DNA from: Gnetum montanum
Taxonomy: Eukaryota > Streptophyta > Gnetopsida > Gnetales > Gnetaceae
NCBI GenBank assembly: GCA_015680685.1
Contig: MNCI01014376.1
Location: forward strand, 209,573 to 273,572
DNA: 64,000 bases
Reading direction: 5' to 3'
Notes under the pieces: generated by a model
The model's database searches: none
What the model saw: the letters and a program-made list of their open reading frames with translations, nothing else
Told to the model about the DNA's origin: nothing
Position numbers and translations under genes: made by a program
In this document: piece after piece, positions 36,540-49,450 of the stretch
How the letters are laid out: each line of letters begins with the position of its first letter
How positions within the stretch are numbered: position 1 is the first letter of the stretch

Positions 36540-37115
36540 CATGGACAAGAATACTACAGTCTTAGAATGGAGCTCTTGCAATTGGTTTGACCTTTGGAAC
36601 ACTTGTAGAATTATGGCCCCCTACCATTTTGTTTGTTTTTTAAGCTTTTACCATCGATTTTTCCTTTGAAGCACTTGCAACATTATGGCTCCCAACCATT
36701 TTGCTGATTTTTTGAGCTCTTGCCATGGGATCAACCTTTGAAGCACTTATAGCATTACAGCCCCTAGCCATTTTTTTGATTTTTTTGAGCTCTTTCCATC
36801 ATTTCAGCCTTTGGAGCACTGGTAGCATTATGGCCCCTAGCCATTTTGCTAATTCTTTGAGCTCTTGCCATAGGTTCGGCCTTTGAAGCACTTGTAGCAT
36901 TATGGCCCCTAGCCAATTTGCTAATTTTTTTGAGCTCTTGTCATTGGTTTAGTTCTTAGAGAACTTGTGGCATCATGGCCCCCTACCATTTTACTGATTT
37001 TTTGAGCTCTTGCCATTGGTTTGGCCTTTAGAGCACTCGCAACATCATCACCCCCCAGCATTTTACTGAGCACTTGCAACTAGTGCAGCCTTTGGAGAAC
37101 TCACAACATCTTCAC
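36540..37115 (+). repeat. Tandem repeat of about 77 bp, seven to eight copies
   Basis: Units contain gagctcttgccat, then cctttgaagcacttgtagc, then attatggcccctagccatttt. Copies differ by substitutions and small indels. It lies in the 3' untranslated part of element A; element 2 has no obvious equivalent. Confidence 0.85.
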
Positions 37116-38090
37116 CCCTGATACTTTATTTGCATTTCATGTTTTATGGTTTTCTTATCTTCTTAAAGTTGTGTTCGTAGGACAAAGCCTTGAGGTGATT
37201 GTGCAAAGGCACATCTCATCATAATGGCAAGTCACCACATCACTCATGATTAGACTAACCAAGCCTTGTAAGAGTGTAGATCCCTATTGACCTACTATGG
37301 CCTACCTACATCCATCTCTATGTCTTGATACTCTTGCGTTCCCCAGCATATTCAAGATTGCAAACCCCTTTGACACTTACGTGCTATGCCCACATGGTAC
37401 CCTCTTCAAGTCAAGCCAAACTACAGAACCCAAGGTGAACATAACATAAGTTATCCTATGGGGAGTCTCTATTAGTTGGTCAAAGCCCAAGCATATGTAA
37501 CACAAGTCATCCTAGGGAGGAACCACTTATCCTACAAATGCAATGCAGTTTCACAAGCATCAAAGCAAGGTCCACCCAGTGGCATGTAGTCCACTTGATG
37601 GAAAGCACCCCACAATTAGCATTTAGCAATGTGCAAAACCCAAATTAGGTTCACCTTGCAGCAAAATGGAAAAAAAGAAAAAAGAGATAAAATGAAAAAA
37701 AAAAAAGCAAAGGGGAAAAAGCATATCCCCAAACAATCTAAAAGCATTGCAATTTCGCAACTAGCCCAGCCCTAAATCCACGCTAACTTTCTCATGAGGA
37801 CTCCGACAAGAGGTTAACATTTTCAAGGGTAGGCCACTCTAGTGCCATGGTCACTATCAACCAAGATAACTCCAAATCCTACATCATAGAACCCTATTTT
37901 CATTTCATCTCCCCTCTTATCCCCAGCATATTACCTACACTTGTTACTCCCAGCATACCACTATCCATAGCACTCTTGAGCACAGTGCAACAACATTCAA
38001 TCAAGTCCTAAAGAGTGATGTTGGTGCTAAGCCCACTATGGTTTTTTTCCATTCTTTGTCAATGTCTCTTAGGCCACTCCTCCATATGTC
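37116..38090 (+). other. 3' untranslated region of element A
   Basis: No gene. An A-rich run lies at 37665-37710. The region leads directly into the polypurine tract. Confidence 0.6.
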
Positions 38091-38106
38091 AACAAAGAGG
38101 GGCCAA
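38091..38106 (+). promoter_or_regulatory. Polypurine tract of element A
   Basis: AACAAAGAGGGGCCAA lies directly before the 3' LTR (TGAAACACC). Element 2 has AACAAAAAGGGGCCAA at the same place on its strand (46898-46883). Such tracts prime plus-strand DNA synthesis during reverse transcription. Confidence 0.85.
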
Positions 38107-39682
38107 TGAAACACCACCAAATTTGGGCTAAAACATCTCAACTATAAATTTGTCTAAGTGTCAGCATGAGGCCACTTTTTGCAAATTTTTCTAAGTGTTG
38201 GGAATACACTCTTCACTGTCCCAAAGCATAGTTAGACCAATGGAGAGTGTAGTCAGCTCAAAACCATTTTCTGTAGATTTTTTCTAAGTCCTGAGACTAC
38301 ACTCTCCATTACCGCAAAGCATAGTCAAGCATAGTTAGCATGGAGACAGTTTTTGCAGAAATTATTCTAAGTGTTGGAACTACGCTCTCCATTGCACTAG
38401 ATAGTAGTCAGCCTCATGTAGAGCATGGTCAATGCAAAGGCCAGTTTTGCAAATTTTTCTAAGTGTCAAGCTAGCCACTGCAAAATTTTCTAAGTGTTAA
38501 TATTATGCTCTCCACTACCTTAGAGCGTAGTCAAGCATAGTCAGAATCAAGGCCCAATTTTTGCAAATTTTTCTAAGTGTTGGAGTATGCTCTTCCCCAA
38601 TCCAAAGTGTAGTCAAGCATAGTCAATCAAAACAACCTCTAAAGGCCTCCATAATGTAGCATCGACATTTAGCTCAACTCCAACTCACCTCCAACAAGCA
38701 TAGTTGGCAAGATGCATTTTTGTTGTATCCCCTTTTTCCCCTAAATTGAAACTATTCTCAACCCCACTCAAGACAGTGGATAGCATATTCCCAAAGCGTA
38801 GTCTTTAAACTTGCATTTTCTCAAGTACATTATGGTCTTTTTGGCATACAAACATGCAATTGGCAACATAGTCATAATCTAGTAGTCTCAAAGAGTCCAG
38901 CAAAACAAGACAGAGCATAACACTACTACCCTCAGTGGAGAGCATAGTTGGAATAGCATAGTCCCAACCATTCCACTACCACGTGGCAACCATCCTGCAT
39001 TTCCCACTAACCCTAGTCCTATAAATACCCCAACCCTTGATGTTTTAGGGGTTAGCAAAAATTTGGATTGGTAGATTTGAGAGCTTGGAAAACTTGAAAA
39101 TTTTGGTACACCAGTGAACCAGAGAAGGATAGAGTTGCATACCACCATAGCACATCGTAGACCACCGCAATCCACTACACACTATAGTGGCCAACTCGAC
39201 AAGCACAGACACTATAGCAAAACATCAATCTTTGCAGCCAAACACCCCCAAGACTATGACTATGCTATCCACTACGCCTGTTGTACACCGCATACCTTCT
39301 CACCCCTTCTAGAGTTAACTACACTCAACCCTAGTTGGGAAGGTGTTCCATCCTCTCTCACTCTCTTCCTATGCATTTTCAACATTTTCATTTGCATTTT
39401 CAGCATTTTACTTGCATTTTCTACTATTTTCATGAATAGCGGCATGTCAACACCCTTGTTTTTAGGCAAAAACCTTAACTACGCTCACCCCTGTTGACAC
39501 CACAAACACCACTCAATACTTAGCATCATTTTTCATTTGCATTTTGTAAGTCCTTGTTTGATCAACAAGGCCATTTAGGGTACCCTATCTCCACCTCCAA
39601 TAGGCCCTCATGTGAGCATGGGGTTAAGTTGTACGCCCATGAACCCTCGATGTTCCAACCGTTGATGTTTTCGGTCACTACA
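38107..39682 (+). repeat. 3' LTR of element A
   Basis: It starts TGAAACACCACC, ends CACTACA and has TATAAATA at 39020-39027. U3 holds the ctctccattaccgcaaagcatagtc type of tandem unit. About 210 bp longer than the 5' LTR. Followed by aagtt, the probable target duplication. Confidence 0.88.
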
Positions 39683-40914
39683 AAGTTCATGTGAGTCGAA
39701 TCATATGATCAATTTTATGAATTCTCATGAACAAAGGACCAGGAAAGAATGGTTATAAAAATGGAAAATTATTAGAGCATCAAAATATTTAAATATAGAA
39801 ATAAGTGAGGTAAAGGTGGAAAGGTTTGTCATGATAAAACCTTGAAGCTCATAGAGTCGACACTCATACCAATGGAAGGCTAATCAAATACCTTATCTCA
39901 TGAAACCATCACCATCCTAGAAGATAAGCTTAAGCTTAATTTATTCTAATTCTAAGTCACCAAGGATTCATAAGTGGACCCTCCCCATAGTAGGCTCCTA
40001 CATTTCTTTCCCTTGTAAAACCAGTTGATGGGATGGACACCCATGAATTCCTCACAACTAGTAAGACATCAACATCCAACATGAGTTTATCCCCTTGGAT
40101 GACTAAATCTCATCCTATCCTTTGCTTGATTGAGTTCTTATTAAATACAACAATGCATAAAGTGAAAAGAAAAAATGAGAATGAATGATGAAAAAGAGAG
40201 AGAAGGTGAGAGTGCAATACCACTAAATCCCTAGCCAACAATTCAATTAGCTTATGAAAGCATATGAACATGTAATACATCCTATGAGAGATTCACTATC
40301 ACACCCCTTCATCACTACTTATGATTAAAATAGAGATCAACCTCCAAGACTCCCATCTAAGTACAAGGTTACACCTACCACTTACCAATGTCATCTAGCC
40401 TTGGTTGTTTCATGGTCTAACCATTAGTAAAACTAAACCAAGGCATAATACTATAAGTCATCCATAAGTCAAGATTCTAGTTTGGATTTCCTTCATCCAT
40501 GCATGTATGCATATTAGGTTCCCTAAATTTTTTATTACCAAAAACATCTCTTCAATCACCCTAGCTACACTAATTAGTTCCAACCCTAACACTAATTAAA
40601 ATGTCATGGTCAAGTAATTAGAATACTCCAGGTTTAGATATGATCATGGTTTGGGTTAAGGGCCACAATCTTAAAAATCAAAAATAAATGGATTTAGGAT
40701 TTTAGTGGAACCAATATTTGACATTACCAAAGTTTACTAACAAAGAGACTTCTAAGCCTTCATGGCCACGAGTAGGAATGAGCAAAAAATTGTCTTAGAA
40801 TATTACATTTTGAAAGTCAATTGATCTAGGAAATAGGTTGAACATGAGAAAGGCTTACATAGGTATTGGTTCAACCACTCATTATGGTCTTAATTTGACC
40901 AATCATAATATTGA
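39683..40914. other. Unrecognised sequence between element A and the long-LTR element
   Basis: About 1.2 kb, AT-rich, with no domain or long open frame. Confidence 0.5.
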
Positions 40915-43900
40915 TGTAGCATCCCTATTAATTATCTATAAATTATCCTATAAATAACTAATAGAGATGTTACAAAACCCCCAAGGATCTGGATTTAACC
41001 TTCATTTACTAATTCACAAGAAAGCCTTAAACTAGATAAAAATTATTATTTAGAATAATAAATACAAGATAGTAATACAACATAGCATAATTTTATCATA
41101 CTCATATATATAATTAAATAAAATTTATTTTACAACAATGGGAGTTTTTAATATTGCAAAAATATATAGGTTGAAAATTTTCACTAGTTACATTATTAAA
41201 TAGTATTTAAAATAACAATCCTAATGACCTTGTTTTGCCTCAATCAGAAATCTAGAAATAAAGTTATTCATGTTTGAATTTTATCAAATTAAATAATATA
41301 ATGAAAAATATTAATTAAATAAAATATTAATATAAAATAAATAATATTAAATTTTCTTGTACATATAGCACACATCAAAATAAAAAAATTTCTTTGCAAT
41401 CTCATGGTCCTAATAGCACAAAAGAAAAATTCATATCTATCATACTTTATTATTTATTCACAAAAATAGGTACATGGCTCAAAAATCTAGAAAGTGTACG
41501 AGCTCTCTATTTTACAAAAGTGAAAAATATAAAAAAATTTATTTTTCAAGTTCAAAAGATCCATGTTGTACAGAATTGATCCACCTTTCATCTCATATCC
41601 CTCTTTTGATGATTTCATACATACTCTAGGCTCTCTACATCGAAATGCAGGAGTTAGAATCCCTCAAATAAGAAAGGTTATCATATTTCCCTCTTCATGA
41701 AGTATAAAGGTTCTAGGCCAAAACTCTTAGGTTATGGGCTGTACAAAGTTTCCAATAAATTATTAAAAATTGTTTTCGAGTCTCAAAATGCCACAAAATA
41801 TTCCAAAAATCCAAAGGAAATCCAAAAATCCAAAAGAATGTATATTAGCATCTCAAGGCTAGGTCTTGGTTACTCTTACTACTAAAGGGGCTTACCAACA
41901 CATCTTTGAATAACCTCACTACTATCATTAATTTATCCTTTAAATCATTTCAATATCCAAAGATATCACAATTTTGTCCAACAAAAATCCCAAGAATGTA
42001 TATTTTAACTAAGCATCTCCGAAGGCTAGGTCTTGGTTACCCTCACTCCTAAAGGGATTCACTGATAGCTCTTGAAATAACCTCACTACTATCATCAAAT
42101 TACCCTTGTGACCTCTAACAAGTCACTCATGGCTGAGGCTTGGCAATAGCTTCACTATTAACATCCTCAACAATCAAGACACACATATCACTAGAAGGAT
42201 AACTATTAACAATGCCTCACCGCATACCACTAGATTCAATTGCTTAGTGCCATGGTCTCAGCTAAATCCATAGCCTCACATGAACTTATGGATCAAAATC
42301 CAAGGTGGGAAATCCATTAAAAATCCTTATTCCCATAGGGTGGGCTCCACTAAAGAACACTCAGTACTACATGCAGACGAGAGCATCTAAAAGATTCATG
42401 GCTTCCACTACCAGCTAAGTAAAACTAGCCATACAAATATTATTATTTTATTCCAGCAATTCAAAAAATTTCTAAAATGGCCAAAAATCCATGATTATCA
42501 AATTCCACAAAAATCTCACAAAATCGTGTATTGATAGAAAAATGTATTAAAATAATGTTTCTCATTAAAAGAGGTCAAAATGACAAAAATCTAGCAAATT
42601 CTTGGCATAATAATCAAAATCATAGAAAAATAGTAGAAGATTAGAGAGGATAAAGGAGGAAAAGAAAATCCACAACAATATACGATAGCTTCATCAAGAA
42701 AAACATAAAATAATCTCTCTTACTTGTGCTAGCAGAGCTCCTAGAATGTTCTTAGCATCTTCATTATCTACCTGACACTCTTAAATTATCTTTACTTCAC
42801 TCAATCCATCACACCCAAAACCCTTCTACAAACAACAATAAGATGTAACTAAAACCACACCCTATTTATAAGGGGAAGAACAAAAAAAACTAGCCTCAAG
42901 TCGACTTCAAAATGAAGAAGAAGGGGCCACAAAAAATTTTAGGAAAAACATGATAACAAACAATGGAAAATAGGTAATAGAAAACAAGTGGCAGATAAAA
43001 CACAAGGTGGAGGAGAAAAAAGTAATATGCATTATATGCATATATGTTATGCATTTATTATATATATATGCTTTACGCTTTATGTGTTTTGTACATAATG
43101 TACTTCCATTAACTTTTAAATTTGGATTTTATTCTCTTTTTCTTCTTTTTATTTTACAAAAATAATTTTCATAAGTTCCTTTCCCATTTTCTCTCTCAGC
43201 AATACCTTTAATGTTCAACCTTTCATAACACACACATTGAGACTCTAAATCAAATTCTATTTGAACCTATGGAATCCTTATCAAGTGTTCTGCCAAATAA
43301 TATACTGAAATGTTATCTAGGCATTACTTATCATGGTCACCCAATTCAAATGCTCAAACTTTTATGGTATTTTAGGAAAATAGAAAATGTGAAATCTCGA
43401 GAAATGTAACTTCGATTCTAGTGAACCAAGAGTCAAAACCTGCATTTTTGAACATCCTAGACACATTGGTAAGATCAAATTCTAGGTAGGACATCATCCT
43501 AAGGTATTTTCTTAACAAATATAATTTATGTAATGTTTAATTATAATTAAAAATGAACTCCAAATATTAGTTTAATGAAAAAAGGTGGCAAGGAATATGA
43601 CATGGGTAAAGTTAGGGTTAAAAATTACTCCATCCATAGAGTATTATATAATCACATGTGCATAATGAAAATAATAGATGCATAACTAGGTGTACATAAT
43701 TAAGCATAAATGTGCGTAAAGAAATAAATATGCATAGCCAAATAAAGGAATGATAATTAACAAAAGAAAAACTTCCTAGGCTAATTGGATTTCAACATTT
43801 AATCATAAAATATACAGTAGATCTATGACTAAGCTTTAGTAGTGGTAAAATAAAGGATACAAAACTTTAACAAATACCTTAGCAAGCAAATTATATTTAC

Positions 43901-44035
43901 TTATGTAGGAAACTAATAACAACAAAAACAATAATAACAGTAAGCTAATCTATTAAAACATGTCTTATAACATTAAAAAACTATGCATATGCATTTAATT
44001 AAATAATTCAATTTATGCAAATTTCTAAGTTGACA
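40915..44035 (-). repeat. 3' LTR of the non-autonomous element
   Basis: On the minus strand it starts TGTCAACTTAG at 44035 and ends GCTACATC... at 40915 (TGTAGC on the plus strand), 3121 bp. A minus-strand TATAAATA lies near 42865. Repeated phrases such as aaggctaggtcttggttaccctcact occur inside. It matches 44357-45673 over the shared part. The left flank is attga (40910-40914). Confidence 0.72.
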
Positions 44036-44340
44036 CTCTTCCCTCCTTTAAGAATTTTCCTCTTGCAAAATGTCAGGAAATTTAGTTCTCATATCTTTTT
44101 CAATTTTCTATATTTTTAGAGCACTTATGATGACTGTTTTGGTTTTAATTTTGAAGAAAGATCAATCGTTTCTTAAACACCTAATTTTAAGTTGCGTAAG
44201 AATTTTAAGAATTTTCTAGTGGGATATCATTTACTAATCTTGTCCCCGACACTTTGTACTAAATTAGATTTATAAAATATCAAGCAAAACAGATAATGCC
44301 TAAAAGAATTCCATATTATGACATCCAAGGTAAAATCCAT

Positions 44341-44354
44341 GCTCTAATACCAAC
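44341..44354 (-). promoter_or_regulatory. Primer-binding site, initiator Met-tRNA type
   Basis: The minus strand reads TTGGTATTAGAGC two bases after the LTR end at 44357. The standard plant site is TGGTATCAGAGC; the single C-to-T change still allows a G:U pair. Confidence 0.82.
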
Positions 44355-44356
44355 CT

Positions 44357-45673
44357 TGTAACACCCTATTAATTATCTATAAAATATCCTGTAAATAACT
44401 GATAGGGATGTTACAAAACATAAGGATCTAGATTCAACCTCAATTTACTAATTCAAAAGAAAGCTGTAAAATAGATAAAAATCACTATTTAGAATCATAA
44501 ATATAACATAGCATAATTTTCTAATACTTGCATATGTAATTAAAGAAAATTAGAGGTTTGTATAGCCATGAAAATATAGAGGTTAAAAAATTTCACTAGT
44601 TACATTATTAAATACTGTGTAAAATAACAATCCTAACGACACTTATTTCACCTCAATCAAACATCTAGAAATAATGTTATTCACATTTGAAGTTTAACAA
44701 ATTAAATAATAAAATTAAAAATAATAATTAAATAAGATATTAATATAAATAAATAATATTAATTTTTTGTGTATATAGTGCATGCCAAAATGAAAAATAT
44801 TCATTGCAATGTCACAATTCTAACGACACAAATGAAAAATTCATATCTATCATACTATATTATTTATTCAAAAAAATATGTAAATGGCTCAAATAGATCT
44901 TTATTTCACAAAAATATAAAATATACAAAAATTATTTTTCAAGTTCAAAAGATTCATGTTGTATACAATTGATTCACCTTTCATCTCATGTTCCTTTTTC
45001 GATAATTCCTTGGCTACTTTGGGCTCTCTGCATCAAAATGCAAGAGTCAGAACCCCTTAAATAAGAAAGGTTATTATATTTCCCTCTTCATGGAGCATAA
45101 ATGTTCTAGGTCAAAAAATCTCAAGTTATGGGTTAGAAGAAGTTTTCAATAAATTATTCAAAAATGTTTTCAAGTCCAAAAATGCCACAAAATATTCCAA
45201 AAATCCAAAATAATGTATATTTTATCTAGGCATCTCCAAAGGCTACTTCTTGGTTACCCTCACTACCAAAGGGGCTCACCAACTACCCTTGAAATAACCT
45301 CACTACTATCATTAGATTATCCTTTAAATTGTTTTAATGTCCAAAAAGATCAAAAAATTGTCCAACAAATATCCAAAAAATATATATTTTAACCAAGCAT
45401 CTCTAAAGGCTCGGTCTTGGTTACCCTCACTCCCAAAGGAAATCATTGATAACACTTAGAATAACCTCATTACTATCATCATATTATCCTTATGATCTCC
45501 AACAAGTCACTCATGGTCAGGTCTTGGAAATAGCTTCACTACTAACATCTTCAATAGTTGAGGTACATGTATCATCAAAAGGATAGGTATTGACTATGCC
45601 CCACCACACACCACTAGATTCAACTACTCAATGTCATGGTCTCGGCTAAATCCATAGCCTCACATAAACTTAC
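44357..45673 (-). repeat. 5' LTR of the non-autonomous element, truncated
   Basis: Direct repeat of 40915 to about 42285. Both copies share catggtctcggctaaatcc followed by atagcctcacat, directly before the point where element 2 begins (45674). Confidence 0.78.
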
Positions 45674-46882
45674 TGTACCGCCTAAAATCATCGGCCTCCG
45701 GCTGGAAGGAAACAGAGACCGTGGGATCGTAGGGCGTGCACAGAAGACCCTACCTTCGCCTGAGGGCGAGCTAGAATGCACGAAGGTAGAGTACCTTGGG
45801 TGGTCCGCACGCAGATCAGACAAGGATTTCCCCGAACGTGTACCGAAGTGCTACACGCTGGGTTATGCATAAACAGCGTAACGGGCGTAAACGAGAGCGT
45901 AAACAGCGTAACAGATGCAGACGGGGCGTAAATGTAAATGAGCATAAATAGAAACACATGTAAGAAATTAGTGTAAACTGTAAACAATGGTATTACAGAG
46001 TGAAAGTACAGTGCACCGGTCTAACGCAGTTGTGATGGAACACAAGAAGGACGAAAAGCCCTGGTGGATGCAAGGATGACTCGGCTGGTTCGCACGGTAG
46101 GCGGAGCGTAGAGACTGTGTGCACGGCGTACAGGGCTATCCAGCGTAAGAGGGTTTTAGCTCTGGTGCGCAACGTAATTGCTCCTAGGTATGCTCTAGGA
46201 TTTTTGCCAACCCCCCTGTGCAAGTGGAAAAGTGGGGTTTTATATACCAGTTGTTACGCTAGACTCGGGTTGGACGACACGTGGACGTTGATCGGGTGCA
46301 AAAAGGGCGTAAGATTTACAAGTGTACAACATATTACATCTGCTGAGCATATACGCTGGGCGTATACGCTGTATCAGGTGGGCGTAGACTCTGGGCGTAT
46401 ACGCTGGATACGTTGGGCATATACACTGTATCAGGTGGGCGTAGACTCTAGGCATATACGCTGGATATGCTAGGCGTAGATGCTATGGAAGCTAGGCGTA
46501 CACGCTAAGCGTATACGCCGACAATGGCTGGGCGTATACACTGATGGTTGCCTACTTGCTTCAATTCTTGCTCTTTGGTGTTGTCTTCATTCTGTCTTTG
46601 GAGACTCCATGTCGAGCATAAACATTTGCCATACCCGCCGAGCATACATGTGAAGTGTACGTCGGGCGTGTAAGTTGGATGTCTACGCTAGCCGTATACG
46701 CTGTTGATGTCAGGCGTATACGCTGGGCGCATACGCTGGTACTGCATACTTAGTGCCAATTAAGCATTTTGATCCTCAAAGTTGCAATGTGCGACACCAA
46801 GTGTAGCTGTGGTTATCCGTGGGTCCCAAGGACCTGCTTCTCATCGGACAAGTATCAAGCTAGAAATTTTTGTGGTGTTTCA
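45674..46882 (-). repeat. 3' LTR of element 2
   Basis: It starts TGAAACACCACAAAAATTT at 46882 (minus) and ends at TGTAC (plus, 45674), 1209 bp. A minus-strand TATATAAAA lies at 46246-46238. U3 (46340-46740) is full of the palindrome GCGTATACGC and variants. The U5 end (45690-45850) matches the window end 63900-64000, the solo LTR end and, more distantly, element 1. Confidence 0.9.
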
Positions 46883-46898
46883 TTGGCCCCTTTTTGTT
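46883..46898 (-). promoter_or_regulatory. Polypurine tract of element 2
   Basis: The minus strand reads AACAAAAAGGGGCCAA directly before the 3' LTR; it differs by one base from element A's tract. Confidence 0.85.
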
Positions 46899-47944
46899 GA
46901 CGCTTGGAGGAATCGACCTGAGAAGCGTCGACAAAGAAGTGCAAAACACCACAAGCAACCTGATAGAAACTTTGTCCATCACCATTTGACTAGACGTCAT
47001 CGCACCGTGTTCAGTAGTACATGGAATCGGGAAAGTGAAGTTTGTGGCTGGTAGGAAAATGGAGATTGTGGGGATCGATCACTACCCAAGCAATTGCACT
47101 TGGGAAATGGGATGCTCAAGTGTGTGGCATGCTGTTCCTTGTCAATAGCCATTGTTTAGCAGACTCGGAGTTCAGACATGCGATGTACGTCCTTTGGCGG
47201 AACAAGGCTCCTGGTTAGTGTTCAAGAGAACTTGTTGGCAAGACCAAAGCCATGGGAGGATGTGTTGCATTCTTTGGAGGAACAGGGCCCGTGTTTAATG
47301 TTTAGGGGGGGGCCTGTTGGCGGATAGCCAAAGCCATATAACTGGATGCTTCTTGACCATTTTGGACATGAGTACTTGGTTTTGAGACAACTGCCTTCCC
47401 GCCTGGGGCTTATATGGGAAGTGCCAAGGGTCTCGCTTTTTTTTTTTGAATCGTAAAATTTGCATTGATTTTTTACTCATGTGCAAGCGCTATGTCATGT
47501 GTTGTGACTACTTCAAGGTGTTATAGTATGCGACAGCATGCTCAAAGTTTTGGGTGTACTGGGTGTATCAAAGGTGTGACTAAATAAAATGTGTTGGTGA
47601 ACGGATAGGGAATGAGTCGGTGAATGGGGATGTACTAGTGAACGGTTTGATTTAGTCTCACCATGTGTGCTGTGAACATTGTCCCATCTTGTTACTTATG
47701 ACGAAATGCATTCTTGTGCGAAAACCCTTGGATGTTGTCCTGCAAACATAACTCCAAGGAGACAAGCAAACCATGAGTGAATAATCGAGCTTAGACTTAC
47801 ACGGCAGCAAAGGAAACAAAGATGCTGAAAGAGATTTCAAGCATTGTATGTCAATGGCAGCAGCATTGGTAGGATCTTCTGATGGCGAGCGATGCAGTGA
47901 TGAAGCTTAAATGTGGCGGCAGATTGATGAACCAGAGATGAACT
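46899..47944 (-). other. 3' untranslated region of element 2
   Basis: No gene recognised. Near 47160-47330 the phrase ttctttggaggaacagggccc recurs in variants. The 47690-47770 stretch matches element 1 at 505-590. Confidence 0.6.
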
Positions 47945-48310
47945 TGCCAGTTTATAGTCTTGGCAGATGTTATAGGTTAGTTTTATGTCGTAACCTGTTG
48001 GACATTGCCTGTTTAGCATCGTGGCAGATGTTACATTGCTAGTTTTTAGTCTTAGCGGACTATGGGGAGGCAAGCTAGTTTATAGTCTTAGCGGACTCTG
48101 ATGGTGATGGTAGTTTACTGTCATGCCGGATAGGTGCTAGTTTATCGTCATTGCGGACACTGTGGGGTATCAGTTTATTGTCATGATGCCAGGACAGTTG
48201 TGGTGTCAGTTTTAAGTCATAACCCAGGACTGTTCCGTGGTATCAATTTATTGTCATGATTCCAGGACGAGCTGTGGTATCATTTTATAGTCGTGATTCT
48301 AGGACTTTTA
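47945..48310 (-). repeat. Hairpin-unit array after integrase, element 2
   Basis: About eleven units. Paired arms on the plus strand include TAGTC-ttagcg-GACTA, ATGTC-gtaacctgttg-GACAT, CATC-gtggca-GATG, TGTC-atgatgccag-GACA and AGTC-ataacccag-GACT. Each is preceded by AGTTTA or AGTTTT. Arms change together while loop and leader stay similar. Confidence 0.82.
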
Positions 48311-48327
48311 CGTACCTGAGCTTGTAC

Positions 48328-49450
48328 TCAAATGTAGAACGGTTTCAGGAACAAGTGATTGGTCAGATTGGCAAATTCATTTCCTTCCATATCGACTAGC
48401 TTGAATGCTCCGTTGTCGAATGCTTTAGTGACCAAGTAAGGCCCTTCCCAGTTGGCTGAGAATTTGTTTGGGAGTTCCCGAATAGCTTTAAGCACAAGGT
48501 CACCTTCTTTGTAGGGCACTTGTTAATGTCATGTCGATGTCGTTGCTGTTGTTGTTTTTGATACCATTCGATCTGATCGAGGGCACGCACGCGTTCTTCT
48601 TCCACCGAGTCAAGATCAACGATGCGTAGATCATTGTTTTGCCCATCGTCGAGAAGCCCAGAAAGTGTGATCCTTAAAGATAGTACCTGTAATTCCAAAG
48701 GTAAAGCAGCTTCTGAACTGTAAACAAGACTGTATGGTGTCTTACCTGTCGAAGTTCGGTGCGTAGTACGATATGCCCACAATGCGTATGTCAATTGCTC
48801 GTGCCATTTTCTTTTGCTCTGGGTAAGCATTTTCTTAAGTATTGTAATAATCATCTTGTTTGTTGCTTCGGCTTGTCCATTGCTCTGGGGATAGTAAGGG
48901 GATGAAAATGAGTGTTTGATCCCTAAATTTTCACAAAAGGTTTTGGTCTCGGCACTGCTAAATTGTGGCCCATTGTCAGTGATGATTATCATGGGAATGC
49001 CAAAGAGGGTTACAATGTTTTCGAGAATGAAATTGCATACCTGTTTGGATGTAGTTTTTCGAAGGGGAGCAGCTTCTACCCACTTCGTGAAGTATTCTAT
49101 GGCAGTTATAATGAAACTATGGCCCGCGGAAGACGAGGGGGTTATCTGGCCAATGAGGTCCAACCCCCACTTTTGAAAGGGACATGTGATTTGCGTTGTA
49201 TGCAACTCATTTGGTGGGACATGTATCAGATTGCTATGTTTTTAACAAGTACTACATGTTTTGACTTTGGTGAGACAGTCGTATTCCATGTGTGGCCAAT
49301 AATAGCCTAAGCGTCTGATCTTTGTTTCCATGGCTTTCGGTGCTATGTGTCCTCCGCATAGTCCTTCATGTACCTGTTCGACAATAGCTTGGTCATCGGT
49401 ACTATTAACGCATGTTAGCAATATGCCTTCGTAGGATCGACGACACAGTG
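48328..49450 (-). pseudogene. Integrase of element 2 (nearly intact core)
   Basis: Integrase inserts the DNA copy into the genome. The N-terminal zinc domain is visible at about 49400-49215 (HEGLCGGHIAPKAMETKIRR, then CLTKVKTCSTC). The catalytic core at 49205-48700 has all three acidic residues in context: W-G-L-D-L-I-G, I-T-D-N-G-P-Q-F and G-Q-A-E-A-T-N-K. The C-terminal part ends at 48328 with the typical NWEGPYLV segment in a different frame (48519-48328). A frameshift near 48525 and a stop between zinc domain and core break the gene. No chromodomain is seen, as expected for the Tat lineage. Confidence 0.85.

Larger units (their letters stand above)
20378..39682 (+). mobile_element. Tat-type Ty3/gypsy element A, complete ends, no pol
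   Basis: Two related LTRs (20378-21741 and 38107-39682), both starting TGAAACACCACC and ending CACTACA, enclose about 16 kb. Flanking 5-mers are aagct and aagtt, a target duplication with one mismatch. Plus-strand order: decayed primer site, gag, protease, hairpin array, an opposite-strand gene (30259-26740), foreign sequence including a gap, a second hairpin array, a 77-bp tandem repeat, a polypurine tract. No reverse transcriptase, RNase H or integrase is seen, so it must have depended on a related element such as element 2. Coding parts carry many stops. Confidence 0.85.
40915..45673 (-). mobile_element. Non-autonomous LTR element with 3.1-kb LTRs and a very short interior
   Basis: Two direct copies of one sequence (from 40915 and from 44357) both begin TGTARCAYCCC on the plus strand. 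Between them, on the minus strand, lie a primer site just after the LTR (ttggtattagagc, 44354-44341) and a purine-rich tract (aaaggagggaagag, 44049-44036) just before the next LTR. The interior is thus only 44036-44356, about 320 bp, with no coding capacity. The 5' LTR is cut at 45673 by element 2. This is the layout of a large-LTR, gene-free element. Confidence 0.78.

Noticed and set aside
36484-36669. 61-codon plus-strand frame
   Set aside because: It overlaps the start of the 77-bp tandem repeat and has no homologue in other copies of that unit.
47945-48310. CRISPR-like array (regular short repeats)
   Set aside because: Units are adjacent degenerate hairpins without unique spacers of fixed length, and the context is a plant retrotransposon.
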